Source of the DNA: Emiliania huxleyi CCMP1516
Lineage: Eukaryota > Haptophyta > Isochrysidales > Noelaerhabdaceae
Length of the DNA stretch: 64,000 bases
NCBI RefSeq assembly: GCF_000372725.1
Contig: NW_005196756.1
Location: 227,807 to 291,806 of the forward strand
Direction: 5' to 3'
The notes below the pieces were generated by a model. It ran no database searches. It was given only the letters and a program-made list of their open reading frames with translations, and had not been told where the DNA came from. The first letter of the stretch is position 1; each line of letters begins with the position of its first letter. Position numbers and translations under genes: made by a program. Shown one piece after another: positions 31,416-40,824 of the stretch.

Positions 31416-33005
31416 TCAATTTGCTTGAGTAGCCAAAGCATCCCGCGCTCCTTTAAATTTATTAGAGCACGACTTCGATGACACTGTCCGTCCAAATAAC
31501 CAGGCACAAAGCGACCCGTTGCTTGGGCTGCGCCCCTTGTTCCCAGCATTGTTGTTCAGATGCACCGCGTACGAGCGCCGAAGCGCAGGTCTAAGGTGTG
31601 GGAAAGAGCCTTCGTCCATACAAGCCCGCGTCCTTCGCCCTGCAGCCAGCGGTTGAAACACGTGCGCGGGTAGTATTGTCAGCCCCTGGGTGTCCCATTC
31701 CCCACGATGAGTGACGCGCGTGATGAGCATAGGACCGTATAGACCAAATTTTGGACCAGGTGTCGAGCCTACTACTGGGTATATGCGTATGAACTCTTGG
31801 ATACAGGCCCTGATCCAAGGATGTCTAGGGGGGGTGCCCATGATTGCGCCATTTATCCGATGATGTGCAAGTTTAGCATGGATATTGCCCTCGTCAGGCC
31901 CTGTCTGGAAGCCAATGAACCCGCTGTCCAGCCATGCATGCGGCAGCGGTTTCACCAACACGATATCCCAGTCGGTATAGAAGCCTCCGAAGCGATATAG
32001 CAGGACATAGCGGATTAGATCGCTGGAATGAATGGGCCACAATTTGTATCGCATCCTCTCGTTTTCGACGTGAGCTCCACTATCACCAGTAGCAAACGCC
32101 TCATCGAGTGATCGATCTCTGGCAAAATCAGGGAGGCGCGTGAGAAACGCAAGCGCCTCTTGCGTCGACGTGTTTGCCGTCTCATATTCTCCGATGACGT
32201 TGCGCAGCTGGGAGACGATATCAAAGGGCTGGATAACAAAACGCGTATTGAGCTCGCTCTGCACCCTGCTCAAGTCGCGACTAAAATTTGCGGGCAGCCA
32301 GCCGGGTGTTTCCCCTTGCGGCGGCGTGTACGCAACGTGGATTGTCAGCTGCGTATCGCGCATCAGGCACGCCCAGCTGCGGAGCACCGCCTCGCCTGTT
32401 GATTCTAGCCGTGTGGGCGGTGTCGTGAGCGCGAGGTGGACCACGCTCCGGCAGGCGCCCGGCCTGCATCGTTGCGATGAAGCGAACGACTGAGCGCCAC
32501 CCACCTGAATTTACGTGCGGAGTTTCAGCCTACCTTGCACCGACTATATGGGCTCAGCCGTCGCGCTCACCGGGATCGCGGCCGCGTCGGGCACGAAGAC
32601 GTAGTTTCTAAATCCGAGGCGGGGCATGGCACCGACGAGTGGCTTGGCCCGCCCCTGGCAGGCTTTGACGCCCTGTTTCCACGTGTAGGGATGACTCGCG
32701 TTCGTATTTCCGGTCGTTGCGCATCTGTTTAGCCAGCTGCCGGGCACGTGACAGCAGGAGGTGGTCGACGTCTTCTGGTTGAGCCCGCAGTTGGCACATG
32801 TCAGGTTGCCCTGGGCGTCTGCTCGCGCCGCCAAGGCGTGATGCTGTAGCAGCGGGCGCGCTGCTGCTGCCTGGCCTCGCACGGCGGCGACGTGCGGCGG
32901 GGTCGCCGTGCTCGTCAAGGCGTCGTCTCGCTGGGCCGCCGCGTGCATCGGGGTCGCGTTCAACGCGGAGGCGAGCAGAACACCCAATGATGACCAGCGA
33001 GACAT
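31416..33005 (-). CDS. DXD glycosyltransferase (GT32/OCH1-like) with signal peptide
   Basis: There are two exons, 33005-32571 and 32489-31416, joined by an 81 bp GT-AG intron (GTGAGC donor, GCTCAG acceptor) in phase 0, giving about 502 residues. Exon 1 has a signal-peptide-like start (MSRWSSLGVLLASALNATPM) and a Cys module (CANCGLNQ...SCCHVPGSW...CATTG). Exon 2 carries the sugar-binding DXD region SSDLIRYVLLYRFGGFYTDWDI, preceded by a K-x-W-P-I-H segment and followed by NGAIMGTPPRHPWI. These fit the glycosyltransferase sugar-binding (DXD) family, which acts in the Golgi or ER lumen. Donor and acceptor sugars are unknown. The base composition is lower in GC than the neighbouring genes. Confidence 0.85.
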
Positions 33006-33421
33006 GCTTCTATTTGTTCACCACCCTGCCCGCTCACGGCTGGAGAGCGCTTCAAGCGAGGGTGGCCTAGCTCAGCTGTGAGCGCTGTCAGAGCGGTGTT
33101 TCGACACCGATATCGTTCGAGGAGAACGCTGATTCAAAATCCGCTGTTCACACTTCACAGGCAAGTGTAAGCGGAGCAGCTGAGTAGATACAGCGAATCC
33201 TTTGTGTTCACACCTGCAAGAGCAGGTGTGAACCGATTTCGGCCTTAGCCGTCGGTATGCCAATAGCGTGCTAGCCAAGTAGTACGCAGTTGGATTCCGA
33301 GGGTGTCCCATCACAAGTTCGGCTGTCGACAGACAAGATTGTCCCTTAGTCGACAGCACCCGCCTTTGGACGGTGCTCTGACTGGCTTTGAGAATATATT
33401 TTTTCTTTTTGGTTCACATGG
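33006..33421. other. Intergenic, nothing recognised
   Basis: This AT-richer region holds small open frames but no recognisable motif. CACACCTGCAAGAGCAGGTGTG near 33208 is a short palindrome. Confidence 0.4.
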
Positions 33422-33688
33422 CTAGAGGTTGGCCTCCCACCGTTGTGAACATAGTCTGGCCCGAAGGAGCCGCTCGTCTCTTGTCCGGGCAAACGCGCGC
33501 CCGATAGCCCCATTAAGCACGTGTGAGGGGTATCCGAGCGCCGTAAACTCCCTGAGCTTGCTCGTCACGCTGAGCGTGAATCCCTCGTCATCGCTCGCCA
33601 TTGCGACAACCTTGAGCAGGCATCCAACAACGATTCCCTCCTTCATTTTCGCGCATGTGAAGCTATCCCAACGATGGTAGCGCCACAC
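33422..33688 (-). CDS. Short unrecognised open frame
   Basis: The 88-residue open frame includes KLREFTALGYPSHVLNGAIGRAF. This loosely resembles the end of the thumb region of reverse transcriptases in some algal repeats, but the match is too short to name a family. It is followed downstream by AT-rich hairpin DNA. It could be a remnant of a non-LTR-type repeat or a chance frame. Confidence 0.25.
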   Translation of the reverse strand: MWRYHRWDSFTCAKMKEGIVVGCLLKVVAMASDDEGFTLSVTSKLREFTALGYPSHVLNGAIGRAFARTRDERLLRARLCSQRWEANL

Positions 33689-33741
33689 CCTTGGGATCCG
33701 CTTCGCAATACATGATATGCAGTAATTGGGTTGGGCGAAAT

Positions 33742-33872
33742 TGCAGTTTACTACGTTTTGAGCTCTTCTCTTGGCAATTTGACCCGAATTACGTAAAATT
33801 TGACCCGAATATATATATTACGTAATTCGGGTCAAATTGCCAAGAGAAAAGCTCAAAACGTAGTAAACTGCA
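33742..33872. mobile_element. Hairpin element (MITE-like), 55 bp arms
   Basis: The left arm 33742-33796 (TGCAGTTTACTACGTTTTGA...) is the near-perfect reverse complement of 33818-33872, with about one mismatch and a 21 bp centre. The right arm ends ...CAAAACGTAGTAAACTGCA. The element is AT-rich in a GC-rich region. It has no coding capacity. It could be a foldback or MITE-type DNA transposon derivative. Confidence 0.75.
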
Positions 33873-33973
33873 TTTTCCCCTAATTGTTTTAGCAACAGAC
33901 ATTCGAGAGAGAAGCTAAAAGCTAAATAAAACACCGGGCATCGCAGGCCGCATTTGGTAGCATCATAGCACAT

Positions 33974-34200
33974 TTGGTGGAAGTGCGATTTGGTAACATC
34001 TGGTGCATTCGGTGGCCGTGGTGGCCTCAGTGGTGGCCCCAGTGGTTGGTTGGTGGGCCTCAGTGGTGGCCTGCCTCAGTCAGTGGTGGCCTCAGTGGTG
34101 GCCCCAGTGGTTGGTGGGCCTGTGGTGGCCTCAGTGGTGGCCTCAGTGGTGGCCCCAGTGGTTGGTGGGCCTCAGCGGTGGCCTCGGTGGGGGACTCAGG
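33974..34200 (+). repeat. GGTGGCCTCAGTGGTGGCCCC minisatellite
   Basis: Irregular units built from GTGGCCTCAGTG, GTGGCCCCAGTG and GTTGGTGGGCC fill this stretch. It ends at an 18-base C run (about 34208-34225). No coding interpretation is supported. Confidence 0.8.
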
Positions 34201-34401
34201 CATTTGACCCCCCCCCCCCCCCCCTCGCGAGGTCAGCTATCCGTCGGAACTTCCGACCCGATGGCCTGCACCAATTCGCGCCTCCGACCCCCCCTTGCGA
34301 GCTCCATATGACCGAAGAAGAAATCCAGCCCTGGAAAAAGAAATCCACACTCACACTCCAGGGCCCAGGGGGGTCCCCTACCATCACACTGGTGTGAACA
34401 G

Positions 34402-34463
34402 GTCCCGGACCCATACTGTGACCTTGTCGCATATGGTACCAGGTCACAGTATGGGTTCGGGAC
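34402..34463. repeat. 23 bp inverted repeat
   Basis: GTCCCGGACCCATACTGTGA plus CCT (34402-34424) is matched by AGGTCACAGTATGGGTTCGG plus GAC (34441-34463), with one mismatch and a 16 bp loop containing CATATGGTACC. It could form a cruciform or a transcript hairpin. Confidence 0.7.
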
Positions 34464-34511
34464 GCATATGGACATGTGCAAGTTTTCATATGAACGTTCA
34501 TATGATTGATA

Positions 34512-34552
34512 ATGGGGGGGGGGGGGGAGGAGGGGGAGGGGGGGGGAAGGGC
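34512..34552. repeat. G homopolymer tract
   Basis: Runs of 15 or so G interrupted by A occur here. Similar C or G runs lie at about 7060, 34208, 43566, 44030, 48668 and 57285. Base counts in such runs are unreliable. Confidence 0.8.
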
Positions 34553-34877
34553 CGGGGAAGAAAAAGGGCAGGGATCCGGTGGAGGAGTTGGCGGTGGAAA
34601 ACCCGCCCCTGTTCGGCACGTTGGAAGTGGCGGCTCCCCTGAACGCGTGTTATTGAATTTAAGTTGAGGGCAAAAGAGAAAATATTTGGCGATCGATGCC
34701 GACCGAACCTCGCGCGCGGGACCTGTTCCTTTTTACCCATCTCTCACAGTAGAGGTGTCCGTTTTTATTTACTCGCGCGCGGCAGCGCGCGAAACGAAAT
34801 TCCAGCGGCGAGCAGTTCGGTGTGGCCTCGCTTGCGTCTCGGGCCCGATAACACCGTGGATCCGGGACGGCTCTCTC
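34553..34877. other. Intergenic, nothing recognised
   Basis: This is mixed composition with short open frames only. No motif or repeat was recognised. Confidence 0.4.
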
Positions 34878-34974
34878 ATAGCAGCCCATAACATGTTATG
34901 GGTGTTATGGGTGTTATGGGGCCGGCCCCATAACACCCAATACAACCCATAACATGATTGTTATGGGCTGCTAT
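34878..34974. mobile_element. Palindromic TTATGGG element
   Basis: ATAGCAGCCCATAAC at 34878 is the exact reverse complement of GTTATGGGCTGCTAT ending at 34974. Inside, TGTTATGGG units on the left face CCCATAAC units on the right around a central GGGGCCGGCCCC. The whole element can fold into one long hairpin. It is non-coding and MITE-like. Confidence 0.7.
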
Positions 34975-35110
34975 GCCCCGAGAGCCATAACACCATAACA
35001 ATAACTGCGCCTGGGGACAAGGAGTTTTGTCACAAAACAATCAGCAGGCTTTCGTATTCGCGTACTCGGGCACGCGCGTCGCGGATCGCTCGCGGGGTCG
35101 CTGAGGAGCT

Positions 35111-38074
35111 TTAGAAGCCCTGAAAGCAGGCCTCGTACGGAGGCATCCGGCGCAGCCCCGCCGCTGGCGCTCCCCCTCCCTGCACAGATTGCCAGATCGG
35201 GGAGACGAGCCGGAGCGGCGCCGGACGGGTCGAGTCACCTTCCCGGCCCTCGCTCTCACCCCCTCCGCCCCCCGTGGCGCCATCCCCGTCCTCCTCCTCA
35301 GGCCAGTCGAAGAGAGGAGCCCACTCTGGCGCACCGCCGTACGGAAAGGGCCTCGCCGCGCTTGGCTCCGCCGCCTCCCTCGCCTCGAGCGAGGGCCAGA
35401 AGGCGACCATCAGCGAGACGCGGGCGGCGCCGCCCCTCGCCCCGCGGCCGGGCACCACGCCTAGGAGAGGCCTCAGACGGGTCCGAGAGAGGGGAGCAAG
35501 GAGGGGCTCCTCGCCAAGGCAGCAGCGCCATGCAGCATCGATCCGCCGAAGAGGAGGAGCCGGTTGGCGCGCGGGAGGGCGGCGTAGCCTGCAGGAGGGC
35601 TCCGAAACGGGTGGGGGAAGGGCCTGGTTGCCGGGTGGCGCGGAGGAGGGGCGGGCGAGAGAGCCGGAGCTAGCGAGGGAGGAGCAGCGAGGCGTCTGGT
35701 CGGTGACGAGGGTGGGTCCGCCTGAGGACAATCAGTCAGCCAGCCAGTCTGACACACCTCCTAGCATGGAGGACGGGCCCACGCGCGCACACACGCTGCA
35801 CACGATTGGCTCGGGAGCCGACACGAGACACGCTGTCACCCGCCGTAGCACCGGGTCCGGACTGCTGGACACGCAGCACACAGCTCACAGACGGACAATC
35901 GACGGGTCCAATCAACCGTCAGAGGTTCCCACTCTCCTGAACGGCACTGGAGACAGTGAGGACGCGTCGAGACTGGGAGCAAATTCCGAGGCTAGATGGA
36001 GCGAGGGCGGGGAGGGGAGGAAGAGGGTACAGGTTGGGAGGAGAATCGGGTGAGTGGTCAATGTATGAGGGCGCTCGGCCAAGCGAGGGATAGAGACCGA
36101 TCAACGAGTCCGTTCTTGGGTCCAGGCGTGTGGCCGGTGAGCTGCGGCCTCCGAGGCGCGTCTGTGCGCTCGCGATGAGGTTTGCTCGCCCTCCCTGGGA
36201 CCCCGTGTTGCGTGTCTGACTGCCACTGGCCTGTCGTGGCATTTCGGCCCCCGGGGGAGGTGCATTTGTGTGAGTCGACGGGCGGCCCACCGGCGGACGA
36301 GGTGAGGAAGAGGGCGCACGAGACGAGCGGGTGCCGCGGCCCTCTGGCGCCGCGCCCCTCGTCCGCCGAGTCAAAGTGCATCTGCAGCGAGGGGCAGGCG
36401 ATCTCGGCTGCACCTCGGCCGCACCTCGGCTGCACCTCGGCTGCACCTCGGCTGCATCTCGGCTACATCTCGGCTACATCTCGGCCTGGTGCCCCGTGGC
36501 GTGCGGTCGGCAGTGCGCCCACCACTCTGCGTGACCCGCCTACAGGAAGGTGCTCAGAGGGTGTGTGGAAGGCGGGTGGGAATTGCCCATACCATCTCGG
36601 CGCGACCCGCCTCGGCCTCCTCGGGCATCGCATCTCGGCTATCTCTCGGCTGGATCTCGGCGGAATCTCGGCGAGAACTTGCCTCGGCCACCTCGGGCAT
36701 CGCCGCCGCGGCGAGCCGCTGCAGCCGCCGGATAGCGCGGTCGAGGCCGGAGGCGGGCGGGCCTACGAGATCTGGATAGGACATGTCCCGGTCATGTCCG
36801 GGACACGGCCCACAGCACAGGCCGAGGCGGGTGCTCGGCCTTCTGTCTGAATACGCGGAGCGAGGAAAATGTTACACGGAATACGCGTCCATTTTTGGGC
36901 CTCGTTTGGAATACGTATTCTGGAATACGTGTGGAATACGGTCGGAACCCTGCGAATCCGGGCAGAATACAGCCCTTTTGGACGTCGTTTGGAATACGTG
37001 GAATACGTATTCAGACAGTAGGGTGCGCGGCCTCGCAGCGAGTGCACGTACGAGAAGAAGGGCGAGGCGAGCCGGACGCCTTTGGCGGGAGAGATGGGGA
37101 GAGATGGGGAGAGATGGGGAGAGATGGGGAGAGATGGGGAGAGATGGGGAGACATATATGGCGAGGGGAGTCGTACGCATATGTGGCGGTGCGGCAGAGG
37201 TGCAGCCGAGATTGATCGAGATACAGCCGAGGCGCGGCCGAGGTGCAGCCGAGGTAGGAGAGGTGCGGCAAAGGTGCGGCCGAAGGACGCAGACACACCG
37301 TCGCAGATGTACCCGTGCGAGGCCCAGAAAGGGGAGGACGGGCCCAGTGCAGCTGCGAGCCTGCCCACCATTCCACGGGGCAACGCGCCTGCCGATGCAG
37401 TGCAATGTGATCTTCACCTCGGCTGCATCGCAACTGCATCTCGGAGATGCACCTTAAATTGTGCCGTACGTACCTCGGCTGCATCTCGGTTGCACCTCTG
37501 CTACACCTTGCATCTCGGCTGCATCTCGGCTGCATCTCGGCTGCATCTCGCCTTCGAGGCACGCCACGAAGGCTCCTCCTCTAGCTCCTCCGCCGGGCGG
37601 TGGCACAGGCGGTGGCACGGGCCGGGCGAGGCAGTGCCACGCCATAGCCGCCGCACGGCCGGCGGCGCTCGGCGCGGGCTCCTCCTCCTCGTACCTCAGG
37701 CAGTGCGAGGCGAGGCGGTGCGAGTAGCCGCCGCGAGCGAGGAGCGCATCGAGTCCCGCCTCCGACGCCAGCCCCTCCTGGCAGAGGAGGAGCGCGAGCC
37801 GCTCCCTCGCGCTCCGCTGCAGGGGAGCATCGCCACGCGCGCAGGCGACGGCGCGGAGCAGCGCCCGAGCCACAACCAGCAGCTCGCCGCGACTCGTCGC
37901 CGCCTGGCGCGCCCTCAGCGCGGCATCGAGGAGCAGTCGGGCGGCGCGATGCTTGCCAGCGGCGCTCGTCAGCCTCGCCGCGCGAGCAGTGCAGGCGCGC
38001 AGCCGGGAGGTCCGGTCGGAGCGTGAGCGTGGACCGTCGAGCAGCGCGGCCCACCAATTTGAGCCCACGCCCAT
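35111..38074 (-). CDS. Conserved algal-type protein of unknown function, possible 2OG-oxygenase-like fold
   Basis: Exon 1 runs from ATG 38074 to 37552 and includes LLLCQEGLASEAG and GGYSHRLASHCLRYEE. A GC-AG intron (37551-36763, 789 bp) joins in frame to GPPASGLDRAIRRLQRLAAAAMPE. A 72 bp GT-AG intron (36691-36620) leads to EAEAGRAEM. A later exon encodes LPRANRLLLFGGSMLHG and, across a GC-AG intron (35528-35461), VVPGRGARGGAARVSLMVAFW; the stop is TAA at 35111. The spacing of GG-x-x-LHG-V-x-PG and R-V-S-L-M-V-A-F-W resembles proteins sometimes placed near 2-oxoglutarate oxygenases, but I cannot confirm this. The junction between about 36595 and 35660 is unresolved. Confidence 0.55.
36415..36495 (+). 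repeat. 11 bp CTGCACCTCGG/CTGCATCTCGG array
   Basis: About seven tandem copies of an 11 bp unit lie inside the minus-strand gene, in the part whose splicing I could not resolve. The same unit occurs inverted at 37190-37285 and direct at 37420-37550. Confidence 0.85.
36609..36703 (-). mobile_element. Introner-like intron (GT-AG, 72 bp) with 23 bp direct repeats
   Basis: GCCTCGGCC(T/A)CCTCGGGCAT plus CGC occurs at 36609-36631 and 36681-36703. On the minus strand the intron 36691-36620 starts GTGGCC in one copy and ends CCCGAG in the other, joining AAAMPE to EAEAG. The core carries GCCGAGAT units, the complement of the ATCTCGG motif in the Kelch gene inserts. Confidence 0.75.
36845..37020 (+). 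repeat. Irregular GGAATACG(T) repeats
   Basis: At least seven GGAATACGT/GAATACGC words occur within 175 bp, in the 789 bp intron of the minus-strand gene. The spacing is irregular. Function is unknown. Confidence 0.6.
37091..37152 (+). repeat. 10 bp GAGATGGGGA minisatellite
   Basis: About six tandem 10 bp units lie inside the same intron. Confidence 0.9.
37190..37290 (-). repeat. Inverted array of the 11 bp CTGCACCTCGG unit
   Basis: GGTGCAGCCGA-type units (the reverse complement of the arrays at 36415 and 37420) recur irregularly. The two orientations could pair in the pre-mRNA of the surrounding gene. Confidence 0.7.
37420..37552 (+). repeat. 11 bp CTGCATCTCGG array at an intron donor
   Basis: Copies of the 11 bp unit run up to the GC donor (minus strand, position 37551) of the 789 bp intron, the last units being exact. 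The donor itself (GAAG|GCGAGATG) is part of the repeat sequence. Confidence 0.8.
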
Positions 38075-38084
38075 GTAGCCCAAA

Positions 38085-38165
38085 ATGCGGAGCTGGCAAT
38101 AGGACCGCGCAAGCGGCGTGGCGTGGAGGGCCCTCCACGTGGCGTGGCGTGGAGCGGTTGTGCTT
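38085..38165 (+). repeat. Short dispersed repeat upstream of a minus-strand gene
   Basis: GCAATAGGACCGCGCAAGCG followed by GCGTGGCGTGG matches 63953-63996 (GGGAATAGGACCGCCGCAAG, CGGCGTGGCGTGG). A GGCGTGGCGTGGAG part is repeated within this copy. Both copies lie 5' of minus-strand genes. Confidence 0.65.
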
Positions 38166-38820
38166 TCCCAGGGCGGGGGCCCCTCTGCGCCGGGGGACCC
38201 CCCGTGAGGATCACACACCAGCAGTTTGAGAATATCTGAGGCTGTGCTCTGCGAGCTGTGATCGCCCTCCGGACCACCCCTTGGACCACACATCTGAGCA
38301 CCTCACCCCGCCCCGCCCCGCCGCCGCCTCGTGTGCAGGCGTCGCGGCGCGGGGGCTCGCGGAGCTATAGGAGAGAGCAGCCGGCGATCACGACGAGCAG
38401 GCGTTGCTGCGTGTCGCTCTTGACTTCGATCGACACGCTTCACGCGTGAGCCCAGCGCCGCACCAACGTGCGCAGTTGTGTGTGTATGGACTCGATTTCG
38501 GACGGAGTACCTTGGGCATGGGTAGAGGGTGGATGCGTGGATGGAAGGTATGGGGGAGTAACGTAAACTTTCTAAGACGTACTCGCCGATCCACCGCGGA
38601 CGACACACTGGTCACTGGTCACTGCGATGGAGCATTCCGCGTCCGCCCAGGGCCCACACACGACGCAGCACTCATGACCGGACTCACTCGCGCCTCAGTC
38701 TGTAACGCTCTGGCGACGCATGCTCACACACCTCGCCGAACCACGCGGGCTGGCTCCAACAAGCTCCTCTAGTGCAGATGAGCCACTAAAAGCCGGTCGG
38801 CGTACAGAGCCCTCGATACC
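38166..38820. other. Intergenic, nothing recognised
   Basis: This contains short chance open frames on both strands but no recognisable protein motif or repeat. Confidence 0.4.
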
Positions 38821-39310
38821 TCATTGCCCCGGCGCCCACGCCTCGATCTTCTTGGGTAGCAGCTGGTTCGACAGGTCCTCTCCGTGGCCTAGGCAGCCGT
38901 GTTCGCCCTTGCCCCAAGTAAAGACGGCGTCGTCAGCGGTGGTGGCGATGCTGTGCTGTGTGCTTACCTCCAGCCGCCACAGCGACGACGCGCCGCCCCG
39001 CCAGCGTCTCGACGTTCTTGGGCAGCAGCTGGTCCTGCGGGTCGCCATGGCCCAACTGGCCGTCGCCTCCGAAGCCCCAACTCCAGACGGCACCTTCGGC
39101 GGTGGTGGCGATGCTTTGAGTGCTCCCAGCCGACACAGCGACGACGCGCTGGCCGGCCAACGCCTCGACCTTCTTCGGTTCGAGATTGATGGTTCTGCTG
39201 GTCGCCGTGGCCCAGCTTGCCAAAGCCTCCATCGCCCCAGCTCCAGACAACGCCGTTGGCGGTGAGGGCGAAGCTCTGGCTGCTTCCAGCCGACACGCTG
39301 AGGGAGGGTG
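38821..39310 (-). pseudogene. RCC1-repeat fragment, frame broken
   Basis: Three RCC1-type blades can be read in three different frames: SVSAGSSQSFALTANGVVWS with WGDGGFGKLGHGD; VVAVSAGSTQSIATTAEGAV with WSWGFGGDGQLGHGD; and HSIATTADDAVFTWGKGEHG with CLGHG. RCC1 propellers need seven blades, so this is at most three, with a frame change near 39195 and another near 38955. The upstream side runs into TGTAGAG repeats. It is either a decayed copy or an assembly with base-count errors. Intact relatives regulate Ran or other GTPases, or bind proteins. Confidence 0.75.
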
Positions 39311-39490
39311 TAGAGGATGTAGAGTGTAGAGCGCTGTAGAGCTCGTGTAGAGATGTAGACGGCGCTCTGGTGTCTGGACACTGGAGCGCTGAGAGCTGTA
39401 GAGCTCTACATCCGGCGCGGGACGAAGCGCCTCCGTTGTAGAGCGATGTAGAGCGCGATTTTACTGTAGAGTGTTGTAGAGGCTCTACAG
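39305..39490 (+). repeat. TGTAGAG repeat region
   Basis: TGTAGAG occurs a dozen or so times with irregular 5-15 bp spacing, plus inverted CTCTACA copies, ending at a GTAGAGGCTCTAC palindrome. It abuts the broken RCC1 fragment. Confidence 0.75.
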
Positions 39491-39494
39491 CCAA

Positions 39495-39835
39495 ACCGCC
39501 GGGAAGGAAGTCGGACTCAAAGAGGTCGAGCCGCGCTAATGGGGTGTCTCCGAGCTTACTGGAGCTCTGATGGACGGCCCTGACTATCCCTGGGACACAC
39601 AGAGAGTCCCTCTGACGGCACACCCTATAACTGCGTCATGACCAGCCTGCATGCGTCGCCGATTCGTCGCTGTGATTCTTTAGCAGGCAGTGGACTGTCG
39701 GCTGCGAGGACGGTCGCATTTGGACGGGTCGCTGCGCACGGCCATTCGTGAGCAGCATGTCGGCGTACCCGTGCCCAGAGAAGACCTGGCGGCGGCGTGG
39801 CGCGGGGCTGGCGAGTGTCGAGTGAGGTGGCGCCC
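39495..39835. other. Intergenic, nothing recognised
   Basis: No gene or repeat was recognised between the TGTAGAG region and the next minisatellite. Confidence 0.4.
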
Positions 39836-40035
39836 GAGGGCTAGGAGGAAGTCTAGGAGAGGGCTAGGAGAGGGCTAGGAGAGGTCCAGGACAGGTTTAG
39901 GAGAGGTCTATCTAGGAGAAGGTCGAGGAAAGGGCTAAGAAGAGGTCTAGGAAAGGGCTAGGAAAGGGCTAGGAGAGGTCTAGGAGAGGTCTAGGAAGAG
40001 GGCTAGGGAGAGGTCTAGGAAGAGGTCTAGTAGGA
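39836..40035 (+). repeat. 10-11 bp GGGCTAGGAGA/GGTCTAGGAGA minisatellite
   Basis: Roughly seventeen irregular units of CTAGGAGAGG(G/T) type fill this stretch and end exactly where the glyoxalase-II-like coding similarity stops. Confidence 0.85.
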
Positions 40036-40700
40036 GTGCCGCCTGGCAGTTTGGCGCCAATCGCGTGCGTAGCCGGCGGAGCGACGCGTGCAGCTGCAGC
40101 GACGAGCCCTCGAAGAGGCGGCCACAGCCGCCGCAGAAGAGGGTGTCTCCCGTGATGGCGGCGTGAGGCGCCGCCGGCGCGGCCGACGAGGAGATCTGGA
40201 AGACTGCAGATCCAAGCGTGTGGCCAGGCACCTGAACCCCGAGAGGAGGCCGAGAGGAGGCCGAGTCCCGAGAGGAGGCCGAGAGGAGGTCGAGACCTGA
40301 AAGAGGTCGAGACCTGGGCGCCCAGGATCGGCACCACCTTGATGCGCAGCTCGCGCGGCCCCATCACGGAAGGCAGCGTGCCGCCGATCTGCTCCGCCTG
40401 TGGCTCGTCCGGCCGCGTGTGCAGCACCAGCAGGTGGCCGAGCACGCGCTCGGCGAGCCAGGTGGAGAAGAGGCCGTACATGATGCGCAGCAGCGGGCCG
40501 TGCTCAGGGCACGGGCTGTTGCGCCGCCTGCTCGAGAGCGTCGAGATGTTCCACAGGTAGAGCAGGCTGGAGCCGAGCGATAGCAGGCCCCAGCGCCGGA
40601 GCGAGAGGGCCCAGATCGCGCTGACCGTCGCGCTGACGGCGGCACGGACGTAGGAAAATGAAACGGTCGACTCCCAAGAAACTGCCCGCGTACTCGTACT
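40036..40700 (-). CDS. Glyoxalase II (metallo-beta-lactamase fold)-like gene, 3' end missing
   Basis: Minus-strand exons 40700(?)-40314 and 40231-40036 join across an 82 bp GT-AG intron: [12 protein letters not shown] is joined to [14 protein letters not shown], followed by [19 protein letters not shown] and [14 protein letters not shown]-x-G, GDTLF and GCGR-x-FEG are the hydroxyacylglutathione hydrolase signatures. The THxHxDH metal motif that should lie upstream was not found, and the C-terminal half is replaced by the minisatellite at 39836-40035. The region 40700-40370 encodes hydrophobic segments ([17 protein letters not shown]) unlike glyoxalase II and may be another gene or a fusion. 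Probably a gene remnant. Confidence 0.55.
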
Positions 40701-40824
40701 CGAGAACCAAAAATAAGAAATCGATGTCCCCTCTGTCTGACGCGGCAAGGGCTCCAAGGGCTCTGCCCAAGGGCTCTGCCCCCAAAGGGCGACGGCGCGG
40801 TGGGCACGGTCCCAAGGCTCAAGC

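Noticed and set aside
33422-33688. Reverse-transcriptase remnant
   Set aside because: Only one GYP-x-x-x-L-type motif is visible; not enough to name an element.
36182-36850. 222-residue plus-strand frame over the ATCTCGG repeats
   Set aside because: Its sequence is dominated by translated short repeats, and the minus strand carries a better supported exon.
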